Made by a program: the position numbers and the translations under genes. The notes beneath the pieces were generated by a model that saw only the letters and a list, made by a program, of their open reading frames with translations, did not search any database and was not told the DNA's origin. A stretch of 64,000 bases of DNA, taken from Streptomyces hygroscopicus (lineage in GTDB: Bacteria; Actinomycetota; Actinomycetes; Streptomycetales; Streptomycetaceae). The DNA is taken from NCBI RefSeq assembly GCF_026168105.1, contig NZ_LBMW01000034.1:23901-87900 (forward strand), written 5' to 3'. Below, piece by piece: positions 24,617 through 35,096 of this stretch (within the stretch, counting starts at the first letter, position 1; each line of letters opens with the position of its first letter).

Positions 24617-26370
24617 CCAGCACCGGCATACGACTGCACGCGCCCGCACCGGGCTGGTCCCTCTCCGCGGACGTGGTGGTCGTCGGCTCCGGGGTGGCCG
24701 GCCTCACCGCTGCGCTTCGCTGCGAGGCCGCCGGCCTGACGACGGTCGTCGTCACCAAGGCCCGCCTCGACGACGGCTCCACGCGCTGGGCGCAGGGCGG
24801 CATCGCGGCGGCCCTGGGCGAGGGCGACACCCCCGACCAGCACCTTCAGGACACGCTGGTGGCCGGGGTCGGCCTGTGCGACGAGGAGGCCGTGCGCATC
24901 CTGGTCACCGAGGGTCCCGACGCCGTACGCCGGCTCATCTCCACCGGCGCGCACTTCGACACCGACGACGAGGGCGGCATCGAGCTCACCCGCGAGGGCG
25001 GCCACCACCGCCGCCGTATCGCGCACGCCGGGGGCGACGCGACGGGGGCCGAGATCTCCCGGGCGCTCGTCGACGCCGTACGCGCGCGCGGGCTGCGCAC
25101 GATCGAGAACGCGCTGGTCCTGGATCTGCTCACGGATGCCGAGGGCCGCACCGCGGGCGTGACCCTGCACGTCATGGGCGAGGGCCAGCACGACGGTGTG
25201 GGCGCCGTGCACGCCCCCGCCGTGGTCCTGGCGACCGGCGGCATGGGCCAGGTCTTCTCCGCGACCACCAATCCGTCGGTGTCCACCGGTGACGGCGTGG
25301 CGCTCGCCCTGCGCGCCGGCGCCGAGATCAGCGACCTGGAGTTCGTGCAGTTCCACCCGACCGTGCTGTTCCTCGGCCCGGACGCGGAGGGCCAGCAGCC
25401 GCTGGTCTCCGAGGCGGTACGCGGCGAGGGTGCCCATCTCGTGGACGCGGACGGGGTGCGTTTCATGGTCGGGCAGCACGAGCTGGCCGAACTGGCGCCC
25501 CGGGACATCGTCGCCAAGGGCATCCTGCGCCGTATGCAGGAGCAGGACGCCGAGCACATGTTCCTCGACGCCCGCCACTTCGGCGCGGACATGTGGGAGC
25601 ACCGCTTCCCGACGATCCTGGCCGCCTGCCGCGCCCACGGCATCGATCCGGTCACCGAGCCCATCCCGGTAGCCCCGGCCGCCCACTACGCCTCAGGCGG
25701 CGTCCGCACCGACTCCCACGGCCGGACGACCGTGCCGGGCCTCTACGCGTGCGGCGAGGTCGCCTGCACGGGCGTCCACGGCGCCAACCGGCTCGCCTCC
25801 AACTCCCTCCTGGAGGGTCTGGTCTACGCCGAGCGCATCGCCGCCGACATCGCGCGGGAGCGGACGGGCGACGACCTCCACGCGCGCGTGCCCGAACCCG
25901 TCCCGTATCCCGACAAGCCCGCGCACCCGCTGCTCGCCCCGGAGGACCGGTTCGCGATCCAGCGGATCATGACGGACGGCGCCGGGGTGCTGAGGTCCGC
26001 GGCGTCGTTGCAGGGTGCCGCCGACCGTCTCCAGCGGCTGCACAGTGACGCGCGCGACGCCCTGGACGAGAACGGCAAGACCTCCGAGCCCGGCGTCGAC
26101 ACCTGGGAGGCCACCAACCTCCTGTGCGTGGCCCGGGTCCTGGTGGCCGCCGCCCTCCTGCGTCAGGAGACCCGCGGCTGCCACTGGCGCGAGGACCACG
26201 CCGGGCGGGACGACACCGCCTGGCGCCGCCACATCGTCGTACGGCTGAACCCGGACCGGACGCTGGCCCTGCGAGCCACCGACACCTCAGACTTCCCCCC
26301 GACCTTCTCCCAGGCTCCCGGTTCCGGCCGGGCCGGGGAGACCGCCATCGCCCGTCCTCAGGAGCAGTGA
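24613..26370 (+). CDS. nadB: L-aspartate oxidase
   Basis: FAD enzyme that oxidises aspartate to iminoaspartate, the first step of de novo NAD synthesis. It is 585 aa. The FAD fold is VVVVGSGVAGLTAALRCE; other signatures are STRWAQGGIAAALG, GGHHRRRIAHAGGDATG, FVQFHPTVL, PAAHYASGGVRTDSHGRTTV and CTGVHGANRLASNSLLEGL. The C-terminus has the helical tail of the family. The usual partner nadA is not in this cluster. Translation is coupled to panC upstream and probably nadC downstream. Confidence 0.96.
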   Translation: MTSTGIRLHAPAPGWSLSADVVVVGSGVAGLTAALRCEAAGLTTVVVTKARLDDGSTRWAQGGIAAALGEGDTPDQHLQDTLVAGVGLCDEEAVRILVTEGPDAVRRLISTGAHFDTDDEGGIELTREGGHHRRRIAHAGGDATGAEISRALVDAVRARGLRTIENALVLDLLTDAEGRTAGVTLHVMGEGQHDGVGAVHAPAVVLATGGMGQVFSATTNPSVSTGDGVALALRAGAEISDLEFVQFHPTVLFLGPDAEGQQPLVSEAVRGEGAHLVDADGVRFMVGQHELAELAPRDIVAKGILRRMQEQDAEHMFLDARHFGADMWEHRFPTILAACRAHGIDPVTEPIPVAPAAHYASGGVRTDSHGRTTVPGLYACGEVACTGVHGANRLASNSLLEGLVYAERIAADIARERTGDDLHARVPEPVPYPDKPAHPLLAPEDRFAIQRIMTDGAGVLRSAASLQGAADRLQRLHSDARDALDENGKTSEPGVDTWEATNLLCVARVLVAAALLRQETRGCHWREDHAGRDDTAWRRHIVVRLNPDRTLALRATDTSDFPPTFSQAPGSGRAGETAIARPQEQ

Positions 26371-26375
26371 CAGAA

Positions 26376-27383
26376 GTGACCACCCCCGACCTTCCCCTCG
26401 TCCCGAACGGCGGCTGCGGCGACGGCTGTGCCTGCGGCGCCGACGGCACCGGCGACGAGTACGGTGCATACGGCGAATACGGCGACCACATCGAGTGCGG
26501 GCTCGATCCCGCGCTCGCCCAGCTCCTGGCAGACGCAGGACTCGACCCGGTCGAGGTCGAGGACATCGCCAACGTCGCCATCCAGGAGGACCTGGACCAC
26601 GGTCCTGACGTGACGACGGTCGCGACGATCCCCGAGGACGCGGTCGCGACGGGCGACTTCACCGCGCGCGAGCCGGGCGTGGTGGCGGGCCTCAGGGTCG
26701 CCGAGGCGGTCATCTCGGTGGTCTGCACGGACGAGTTCGAAGTCGAGCGCCATGTGGACGACGGCGACCGGGTGGAGGCCGGGCAGAAGCTCCTGACCGT
26801 GACCACCCGAACCCGTGACCTGCTCACCGCCGAGCGCAGCGCGCTGAACATCCTGTGCCGTCTGTCGGGCATCGCGACGGCCACGCGCGCGTGGGCGGAC
26901 GTCCTGGAGGGCACCAAGGCGCGCGTGCGGGACACCCGCAAGACGACGCCGGGCCTGCGTGCCCTGGAGAAGTTCGCGGTCCGCTGCGGCGGCGGTGTGA
27001 ACCACCGCATGTCCCTGTCGGACGCGGCGCTGGTGAAGGACAACCACGTCGTGGCGGCCGGTGGCGTGAGGGAGGCCTTCGAGGCGGTCCGCGGGATGTT
27101 CCCGGACGTGGCGATCGAGGTCGAGGTCGACACCCTGCACCAGCTGCGCGAGGTCGTGGACGCGGGCGCGGACCTGATCCTCCTGGACAACTTCACGCCG
27201 GGCGAGTGCGAGGAGGCGGTGGCGATCGCTGCGGGCCGGGCCCTGCTGGAGGCATCGGGCCGGCTGACCCTGGAGAACGCGAAGGCGTACGCGGACACGG
27301 GCGTCGACTTCCTGGCGGTCGGCGCGCTGACGCACTCCTCGCCGATCCTGGACATCGGCCTGGACCTGCGAGCGGCGGAGTAG
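26376..27383 (+). CDS. nadC: nicotinate-nucleotide pyrophosphorylase (carboxylating)
   Basis: Makes nicotinate mononucleotide from quinolinate and PRPP. It is 335 aa from GTG 26376; GTG 26367 overlaps the nadB stop and is nearly as good. The enzyme core begins near residue 45 (ECGLDPALAQLLADAG). Catalytic-site segments are RDTRKTTPGLRALEKFAVRCGGGVNHR, KDNHVV and LLDNFTP. In front is a 40-residue extension, GGCGDGCACGADG then Tyr/Glu rich, with a Cys cluster not needed for the known reaction. Confidence 0.95.
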   Translation: MTTPDLPLVPNGGCGDGCACGADGTGDEYGAYGEYGDHIECGLDPALAQLLADAGLDPVEVEDIANVAIQEDLDHGPDVTTVATIPEDAVATGDFTAREPGVVAGLRVAEAVISVVCTDEFEVERHVDDGDRVEAGQKLLTVTTRTRDLLTAERSALNILCRLSGIATATRAWADVLEGTKARVRDTRKTTPGLRALEKFAVRCGGGVNHRMSLSDAALVKDNHVVAAGGVREAFEAVRGMFPDVAIEVEVDTLHQLREVVDAGADLILLDNFTPGECEEAVAIAAGRALLEASGRLTLENAKAYADTGVDFLAVGALTHSSPILDIGLDLRAAE

Positions 27384-27391
27384 GTAGGACC

Positions 27392-28189
27392 ATGCTGCTG
27401 ACCATCGACGTAGGCAACACGCATACCGTCCTGGGCCTGTTCGACGGCGAGGACATCGTCGAACACTGGCGCATCTCCACGGAAGCCCGCCGCACGGCGG
27501 ACGAGCTGGCGGTGCTCCTCCAGGGCCTGATGGGCATGCACCCGCTCCTCGGGGAGGAACTGGGCGACGGGATCGACGGCATCGCGATCTGCTCGACGGT
27601 GCCCTCCGTCCTGCACGAACTGCGCGAGGTCACCCGCCGCTACTACGGCGACGTCCCCGCGGTCCTCGTGGAGCCCGGCATCAAGACGGGTGTCCCGATC
27701 CTGATGGACAACCCCAAGGAGGTCGGCGCCGACCGCATCATCAACGCGGTGGCGGCGGTCGAGCTCTATGGCGGTCCCGCGATCGTGGTGGACTTCGGCA
27801 CCGCGACGACGTTCGACGCGGTCTCGGCGCGCGGAGAGTACGCGGGAGGTGTCATCGCCCCCGGCATCGAGATCTCGGTGGAGGCCCTCGGTGTCCGCGG
27901 CGCCCAGCTCCGCAAGATCGAACTGGCCCGTCCGCGCGCGGTGATCGGCAAGAACACGGTCGAGGCGATGCAGGCGGGCATCGTGTACGGCTTCGCCGGG
28001 CAGGTCGACGGCGTGGTCAACCGCATGGCCCGCGAGCTGGCCGACGACCCGGACGACGTCACGGTCATCGCGACGGGCGGCCTGGCCCCGATGGTCCTGG
28101 GCGAGGCCACGGTGATCGACGAACACGAACCGTGGCTGACCCTGATCGGCCTGCGCCTGGTCTACGAACGGAACGTGTCACGCACGTGA
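27392..28189 (+). CDS. coaX: type III pantothenate kinase
   Basis: Phosphorylates pantothenate, the first committed CoA step. It is 265 aa, full length, with ATG 27392 eight bases after nadC. ASKHA-fold signs: LLTIDVGNTHTVLGLF (phosphate 1), EVGADRIINAVAA, VVDFGTATTFDAVS (phosphate 2 with Asp/Thr), GGVIAPGI and VIATGGLAPMV. It ends the cofactor operon, which brings PanC and CoaX (CoA) together with NadB and NadC (NAD). Confidence 0.96.
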   Translation: MLLTIDVGNTHTVLGLFDGEDIVEHWRISTEARRTADELAVLLQGLMGMHPLLGEELGDGIDGIAICSTVPSVLHELREVTRRYYGDVPAVLVEPGIKTGVPILMDNPKEVGADRIINAVAAVELYGGPAIVVDFGTATTFDAVSARGEYAGGVIAPGIEISVEALGVRGAQLRKIELARPRAVIGKNTVEAMQAGIVYGFAGQVDGVVNRMARELADDPDDVTVIATGGLAPMVLGEATVIDEHEPWLTLIGLRLVYERNVSRT

Positions 28190-28192
28190 GAA

Positions 28193-28221
28193 GGGCCCGC
28201 GCCCCCGAGGGGCGCGGGGCC
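28193..28221 (+). terminator. terminator of the cofactor operon
   Basis: GGGCCCGCGCCCC / GGGGCGCGGGGCC, 13-bp stem with one mismatch and a CGA loop, directly after coaX. Confidence 0.75.
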
Positions 28222-28395
28222 GTGACACGCAGGGCTCCACCGCGCGGGCGCGACCAGCCACGAGAGCCCCGCGGTCGCCCACACGCACCACACACCACGG
28301 CGAAGAGGCTCACGCCGCCCCCACCTGAGGGAACCCGGAAGCGACACGACATGCCCGTTATGCCTATTTTGTCCGATTAGCGGTAGCGTCACCGC

Positions 28396-29046
28396 ATGCC
28401 CACGCCATATGGATCCCACGGCGGCCTGGCGTTCGGCGCGGAGGAGCTGCGCGTGCTCCGCCGCGCCCTCGCCCTCGCCCTTCACCCCCGCACCGCTTCC
28501 GCCGAGGACGTCCAGGACTGCCTCCGCCTCGCCGAGTCCCTGGACGAGGCGGTGCGCGAGGGCGCCCGTCTGAGGGCCTTCCTGCTGGCCGACCTCATCC
28601 GCTACCGCGCCGCCCTCCCCGGCGCCGCCACCGGCTACCTCACCCTCCTGGCGGAAGCCCTCCGCGCCGGCTACCGTCCGGTCCCGGACGACCTCGCCGC
28701 GCTGCGCGCCCTGCGCGGCACTTCCACTGCCGTCGCCCTCCTCGACCACTGCCGCGCCCTCGCCGAACGCGACGTACGCGCCTGCCTCACCCCCCGCAAG
28801 GCTGCGATCCCCTCCTCGCGGGCTCGTCTCACCGCGCTCCCGGGCGGTCTCGCGGCCTCGGAGGAGCCGGCCGAGAAGCCGTCCCGCAAGCCCGACAAGC
28901 CGGCCGAGAGGCCGGAGAAGCCCGCTCCTCGTCCCGAGCCGGGAACCCCCCGCCCGTCGCGTCCCATCCCCACCCCCGGCGAGGTCTTCCCGCCGAAGCG
29001 CAAGCCCGGCCCGCCGCACGCGCAGCGGCAACTCGCCGTCGGCTAG
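28396..29046 (+). CDS. unknown helical protein with Pro/Lys-rich tail
   Basis: 216 aa, not recognised. Residues 15-145 are predicted mostly helical (LRVLRRALALALHP, AEDVQDCLRLAESLDEAV, RLRAFLLADLIRYRAALP). From 155 on the chain is Pro/Lys/Arg rich with KPDKPAERPEKPAP repeats, disordered and basic. No signal peptide or membrane helix. TAGCGT lies 6 nt before ATG 28396, so the mRNA could be leaderless. A MITE-like element begins at the last base of its stop codon. Confidence 0.82.
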   Translation: MPTPYGSHGGLAFGAEELRVLRRALALALHPRTASAEDVQDCLRLAESLDEAVREGARLRAFLLADLIRYRAALPGAATGYLTLLAEALRAGYRPVPDDLAALRALRGTSTAVALLDHCRALAERDVRACLTPRKAAIPSSRARLTALPGGLAASEEPAEKPSRKPDKPAERPEKPAPRPEPGTPRPSRPIPTPGEVFPPKRKPGPPHAQRQLAVG

Positions 29047-29234
29047 GCGGTGTCCGGCAATTCCCGCCGGGCGCGCGACGCCCGGCACGGTTCCTCGCCG
29101 CGTTGTCGGACCACCCGAGTACGCCCAGTACGCGGGAGGTCCTCCGCCTTGCGATGTTCCCCCAGCCGCCGCCGGGAGGTGTCCCCTGCACCGGAGGCCG
29201 CGCGCTGATCCGGCGCGAATTGTCGGACACCGCC
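29046..29234. mobile_element. MITE-like 189-bp element with 23-bp terminal inverted repeats
   Basis: GGCGGTGTCCGGCAATTCCC (start of the left end, 29046-29068) matches the reverse complement of the right end (29212-29234) at 21 of 23 bases. The interior has no gene but has a hairpin at 29067-29085 and an internal TTGTCGGA resembling the right end. No transposase is in the window. I cannot define a target duplication. Confidence 0.7.
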
Positions 29235-29319
29235 TGCGTGAGGTGCGCCGTACCTGCGCGAATCCGGTAACGCCCACCCGACCGGGATCCATCGGACAGG
29301 CCCTGGATACCCTGGACGC

Positions 29320-29499
29320 ATGGACTACGTCTCCGCGCTCGTGCCCCCGGTCGTCATGGCCGTCTTCTTCATCGGGCTCATCAGGGTGATCGTGAAGACC
29401 CAGGGTGGCGCCAACAAGGCCAAGGAGGACGCGGCGGTCGACGCGGCCCTGGCCCGTGCCGAGGGCGCCCATCAGGCCGTCCGTGACGCCGAGGCCTGA
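29320..29499 (+). CDS. small membrane protein, 59 aa
   Basis: ATG 29320 to TGA 29497-29499. One N-terminal membrane helix (VSALVPPVVMAVFFIGLIRV) is followed by a charged helical tail with Lys/Glu/Ala (KTQGGANKAKEDAAVDAALA). Codon use has the expected GC third positions, and a perfect terminator follows, so it is a real gene despite its size. TACCCT 6 nt before the ATG suggests leaderless transcription. Function unknown. Confidence 0.85.
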   Translation: MDYVSALVPPVVMAVFFIGLIRVIVKTQGGANKAKEDAAVDAALARAEGAHQAVRDAEA

Positions 29500-29552
29500 T
29501 CCGGAGCAGGCCCGCGCCGCCCCGGCGCTCCCGGCGCCCTCCCGCGCCACCC

Positions 29553-29594
29553 GGCGTACGACTCGTTCGCTTTTCGAGTCGTACGCCCTTTTTG
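29553..29594 (+). terminator. intrinsic terminator of the 59-aa gene
   Basis: GGCGTACGACTCG / CGAGTCGTACGCC perfect 13-bp stem, 9-nt loop, followed by CTTTTTGTT. The most classical terminator in the window. Confidence 0.93.
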
Positions 29595-29661
29595 TTGTCG
29601 TTCGCCGTGTAAGTGCCCGTCCGCCGGGCCATTGGCGACTTCTCCCACTATTGTGCTGAGA

Positions 29662-30222
29662 GTGCCTCGCCCATTGGGAGAACTCGAAGACGCGGTCATG
29701 ACGCGGGTGTGGAAGTGGAACCGCCCGGTGACCGTTCGAGAAGTCCTGGAAGACCTTCAGCAGGAACGGTCCATCGCGTACACCACGGTGATGACCGTTT
29801 TGGACAATCTCCATCAGAAGGGCTGGGTCCGCCGAGAGGCGGAAGGCCGGGCCTATCGATATGAGGCGGTCTCCACCCGTGCCGCCTACGCGGCTGCGCT
29901 GATGAACGACGCCTGGTCGCAGAGCGACAACCCGGCCGCCGCACTTGTCGCCTTCTTCGGCATGATGAGCGACGAACAGCGGCAGGCACTGCAGGACGCC
30001 GTACGCATCGTGCAGGGCCCGGCGAGTGTCCAGGAGCCCGGAAGTGCCGAAACGGTGGCCGCCGAGGATGCCGCGCCCCCCGAATCCCCCGAATCCGCCA
30101 CCCCCCCCGATCGCCCGGGCGGGAGCGGCGGCGAGAAGGCCGAGGGGAACCCGGGGGAGAAGCGCGCGGAGATGCGTGCGGAGAAGAACCCCGCCTCGGC
30201 CGAGGGCGGTACCGGGCGATAG
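29662..30222 (+). CDS. BlaI/MecI-family winged-helix repressor
   Basis: 186 aa from GTG 29662 (VPRPLGELEDAVM). TATTGT 29649-29654 lies 7 nt upstream, so the transcript is probably leaderless; GTG 29653 would fall inside that box. The winged helix is the BlaI type: PVTVREVLEDLQQERSIAYTTVMTVLDNLHQKGWVRREAEGRAYRYEAV. The usual C-terminal dimer region (about 80-120) is present, followed by a 60-residue Pro/Glu/Gly tail absent in BlaI. No BlaR-type protease gene is adjacent. Target unknown. Confidence 0.9.
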   Translation: MPRPLGELEDAVMTRVWKWNRPVTVREVLEDLQQERSIAYTTVMTVLDNLHQKGWVRREAEGRAYRYEAVSTRAAYAAALMNDAWSQSDNPAAALVAFFGMMSDEQRQALQDAVRIVQGPASVQEPGSAETVAAEDAAPPESPESATPPDRPGGSGGEKAEGNPGEKRAEMRAEKNPASAEGGTGR

Positions 30223-30231
30223 CGTCCGCTC

Positions 30232-30765
30232 ATGCCAGCAGAGAGCCCCGAAGTCACCGCAAAAGCCATCACCGTCCGACGGGCCAGGACGAGCGATGTC
30301 CCGGCGGTGCGCAGCCTGCTCGACGCCTACGTCCGGCGCGGCATCCTGCTCGACAAAGCGACGGTCACGCTTTACGAGGACATCCAGGAGTTCTGGGTGG
30401 CGGAACGCGACGACAACGGCCAGGTCGTGGGCTGCGGCGCTCTGCACGTGATGTGGGAAGACCTGGCGGAAGTCCGTACTCTCGCGGTGATGTCCGGGGC
30501 CAGGGGTCTCGGTGTCGGGCACCAGTTGCTGGAGAAGTTGCTGCAGACCGCACGCTGGCTCGGCGTTCGCCGAGTTTTCTGTCTGACCTTCGAAGTGGAG
30601 TTCTTCGGGAAGCACGGCTTCGTGGAGATCGGTGAGACGCCGGTCGACACCGATGTCTACGCCGAGCTGTTGCGTTCCTATGACGAGGGCGTGGCAGAGT
30701 TCCTGGGTCTCGAACGAGTGAAACCGAACACCTTGGGCAACAGCCGGATGCTTCTGCATCTGTGA
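30232..30765 (+). CDS. argA: amino-acid N-acetyltransferase (short GNAT-type N-acetylglutamate synthase)
   Basis: 177 aa. A stand-alone GNAT domain that follows the actinobacterial ArgA (Mycobacterium Rv2747 type) from end to end: VRRARTSDVPAVRSLLDAY, TLYEDIQEFWVAE, VGCGALHVMWEDLAEVRTLAV, the acetyl-CoA loop GARGLGVGHQLLEKLL, CLTFEVEFFGKHGF, and VKPNTLGNSRMLL. It would acetylate glutamate for arginine synthesis. It follows the BlaI gene by only 9 bp, probably in one transcript. Confidence 0.9.
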   Translation: MPAESPEVTAKAITVRRARTSDVPAVRSLLDAYVRRGILLDKATVTLYEDIQEFWVAERDDNGQVVGCGALHVMWEDLAEVRTLAVMSGARGLGVGHQLLEKLLQTARWLGVRRVFCLTFEVEFFGKHGFVEIGETPVDTDVYAELLRSYDEGVAEFLGLERVKPNTLGNSRMLLHL

Positions 30766-30926
30766 TCGTCGGGGATCGCCCGGGACTATTCGGCTGCGCT
30801 TCACGGCCGGACGTGGTTGCCCAGGTTCCCTATGTCCGAAACGCGCATGTTTCCGGTCTCCCGGCCGCTCGTCGGGCTCTGTCGGGGGGTTTGTGTTTTT
30901 CAGGCAAAAGCGGTTTGCTTTCCGAC

Positions 30927-30948
30927 GTACTGCAGTACTGCATATAAC
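30927..30948 (+). promoter_or_regulatory. lsr2 promoter region with 12-bp palindrome
   Basis: GTACTGCAGTAC (30927-30938) is a perfect palindrome just upstream of a good -10 box, TATAAC (30943-30948), in an AT-richer stretch about 70 bp before the lsr2 start. The -35 match is weak. The palindrome could be an operator. Confidence 0.55.
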
Positions 30949-31017
30949 AGGGGACGCGAAACAAGCGGCACAGTCCGCGGACCCTCGGCCCTGAAGTTAT
31001 CGATGAAAGGAAATCCG

Positions 31018-31356
31018 GTGGCACAGAAGGTTCAGGTCCTTCTTGTCGACGACCTCGACGGCGGCGAGGCGGACGAGACTGTCACGTTCGCGCTGGACGG
31101 CAAGACGTACGAGATCGATCTCACGACCGGCAACGCGGACAAGCTCCGTGGCCTTCTCGAGCCCTATGTGAAGGGCGGCCGTCGTACCGGGGGCCGTGCC
31201 TCGGGCGGACGTGGCAAGGCTCGCGCCGCCGTTTCCGGTGGCAGCCAGGACACCGCGCAGATCCGCGCCTGGGCGAAGGAGAACGGTTACGAGGTCAACG
31301 ACCGTGGCCGTGTTCCTGCGTCCATCCGCGAGGCCTACGAGAAGGCCAACGCCTGA
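31018..31356 (+). CDS. lsr2: Lsr2 nucleoid-associated protein
   Basis: 112 aa from GTG 31018, with GAAAGGAAA upstream. Bridges DNA and silences AT-rich and horizontally gained genes. The N-terminal dimerisation domain is QKVQVLLVDDLDGGEADETVTFALDGKTYEIDL. The C-terminal DNA-binding domain has the minor-groove hook RGR in GYEVNDRGRVPASI. The linker has RGKAR/RTGGRASGGRG basic repeats. Family members often repress themselves. Its last 22 bases overlap the 3' end of the opposite gene. Confidence 0.96.
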   Translation: MAQKVQVLLVDDLDGGEADETVTFALDGKTYEIDLTTGNADKLRGLLEPYVKGGRRTGGRASGGRGKARAAVSGGSQDTAQIRAWAKENGYEVNDRGRVPASIREAYEKANA

Positions 31357-32021
31357 GCGCACGCGCGCAGCAGCCGGAGCCGGTGGCACTCCGTGGCCAC
31401 CGTGTCGACCAGCCGTACCAGGTCGGGGGCGCCTCCGACGCCCCCGACGGCCGACACTGTCGGCAGCAGAAGTTCGACCTCGCACCCCGGCTCGGGGGGC
31501 CGCAGCCACACGGCGGCCCCCTGTGAATCGTCTCCGCCCGGGGGAAGCGGCCGGGGTCCCGGGGTGCCCGCCGGTCCCGGGGGCACGGGGGACGTGGCCC
31601 ACCCGGGCGGCAGCGGCGCCTCGATGTGCCCGCCCGCCCCGGTCGCCGTGAGGTCGAGGTCCAGGGAGCCCCACTCCAGCCAGTCGAGCAGTCCTGGCAG
31701 CTCCTCCGAGCTGCCCGCGGCCACCAGCAGCCGCATCCGCTCCCCGCACAGCGCGACAGGGGACGCGGGACCCAGATGCCGCAGCGCGGGCAGACCCGCC
31801 TCCGCGGGGACGTCCAGGACGTCGAAGCGCAGGCCTGTGACCAGCCGCACCGGCTCTCCGGGCGCGGTCGCCCAGCCCAGCTCCTTTTCGTACCACTGAC
31901 GCGCCCGCCCGACCAGGGGCAGTGGTCGCTCGAGCGGCCGCCGGGGCGTAGGGACCGCGCCGGGCGCCGGCGGCGCGCAGCGCCTCGACGAGGGGCGGCG
32001 GTCTGGCGACGGGCGGGCCAT
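31335..32021 (-). CDS. conserved unknown protein overlapping lsr2 (SCO3374-family style)
   Basis: 228 aa from ATG 32021. No catalytic motif recognised. An N-terminal basic Pro-rich stretch is followed by an alpha/beta domain (WYEKELGWATAPGEPVRLVTGLRFDVLDVPAEAG, WLEWGSLDLDLTATG) with resemblance to the N-terminal bifunctional primase/polymerase-like proteins of Streptomyces. The end reads VDTVATECHRLRLLRACAQAL. It overlaps lsr2 tail-to-tail by 22 bp, so the two transcripts are antisense at their ends. Confidence 0.78.
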   Translation of the reverse strand: MARPSPDRRPSSRRCAPPAPGAVPTPRRPLERPLPLVGRARQWYEKELGWATAPGEPVRLVTGLRFDVLDVPAEAGLPALRHLGPASPVALCGERMRLLVAAGSSEELPGLLDWLEWGSLDLDLTATGAGGHIEAPLPPGWATSPVPPGPAGTPGPRPLPPGGDDSQGAAVWLRPPEPGCEVELLLPTVSAVGGVGGAPDLVRLVDTVATECHRLRLLRACAQALAFS

Positions 32022-32127
32022 GCCAGGAGCAACAGGGGAAGTCGGCCTCAGGTTACGCTGGGTTGCGAGACGACTGCGCACAGTGCCGGAAAAGGGGGCG
32101 TACGGGGGTGTTCGGCCGCGCAAGGAT

Positions 32128-32141
32128 GTTCGCCCGTAGCG
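32128..32141 (+). promoter_or_regulatory. ClgR-box match 1 (GTTCGC-N5-GCG)
   Basis: GTTCGC CCGTA GCG fits the Streptomyces ClgR consensus GTTCGC-N5-GCG. 324 bp before the clpC start. Confidence 0.6.
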
Positions 32142-32233
32142 GAGGGAACCGGTGCGCTCGGCATGGACTGTCCGTGCGGACGGGTAAGACATCCCTAGTG
32201 GGAGGGGGCGTCGCGAAGGACGGGCGGTCTCAC

Positions 32234-32247
32234 GTTCGCCATGGGCG
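32234..32247 (+). promoter_or_regulatory. ClgR-box match 2 (GTTCGC-N5-GCG)
   Basis: GTTCGC CATGG GCG, a second exact fit, 106 bp downstream of the first and 218 bp before clpC. Confidence 0.55.
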
Positions 32248-32451
32248 TACTGGAGAGAGGGGTAACTGCCTGGCCTGCGGGAACATCGTCTCGCACCATC
32301 GGGTTGGAGCAGATGTCGGCGTTCGGGGTCAGGAGGCCAAGGACGGTGTCGGCAGTTGGAATGAGCGGTCCCCGCTTGCGGGACTAAGCTGCGGAAGGAC
32401 AGCAAGGGGAGCGTCCCCTTACTGCCTGACCGCTCTGAGGAGCGATTAACG

Positions 32452-34977
<2,526 letters not shown>

Positions 34978-35000
34978 GCGCAGGACGCTCGGCCTGAACG

Positions 35001-35044
35001 AAAGGGGCTGCTCCGGGACCCAGGTCCCGGAGCAGCCCCTTTTC
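35001..35044. terminator. bidirectional terminator between clpC and the TetR gene
   Basis: AAAGGGGCTGCTCCGGGACC pairs with GGTCCCGGAGCAGCCCCTTT around a two-base loop, flanked by A and T runs. It serves both convergent genes. Confidence 0.95.
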
Positions 35045-35096
35045 GTGCGGTCGGAGCCGGCAGGGCCGCCAGTTCCGATCCGAGGACGGGGCGTTC

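Larger units (their letters stand above)
32022..32451. other. 430-bp regulatory region upstream of clpC
   Basis: Contains two matches to the ClgR box, a hairpin AAGGGGAgcgTCCCCTT (32404-32420) and a small inverted repeat CGCTC/GAGCG (32431-32444) that includes the ribosome site. The 128-residue open frame through it ends inside the clpC ribosome site region and lacks coding structure. Confidence 0.7.

Noticed and set aside
32063..32449. 128-residue open frame upstream of clpC
   Set aside because: It runs through the ClgR boxes and ends at the clpC ribosome site, with no domain and amino-acid use typical of shadow frames.
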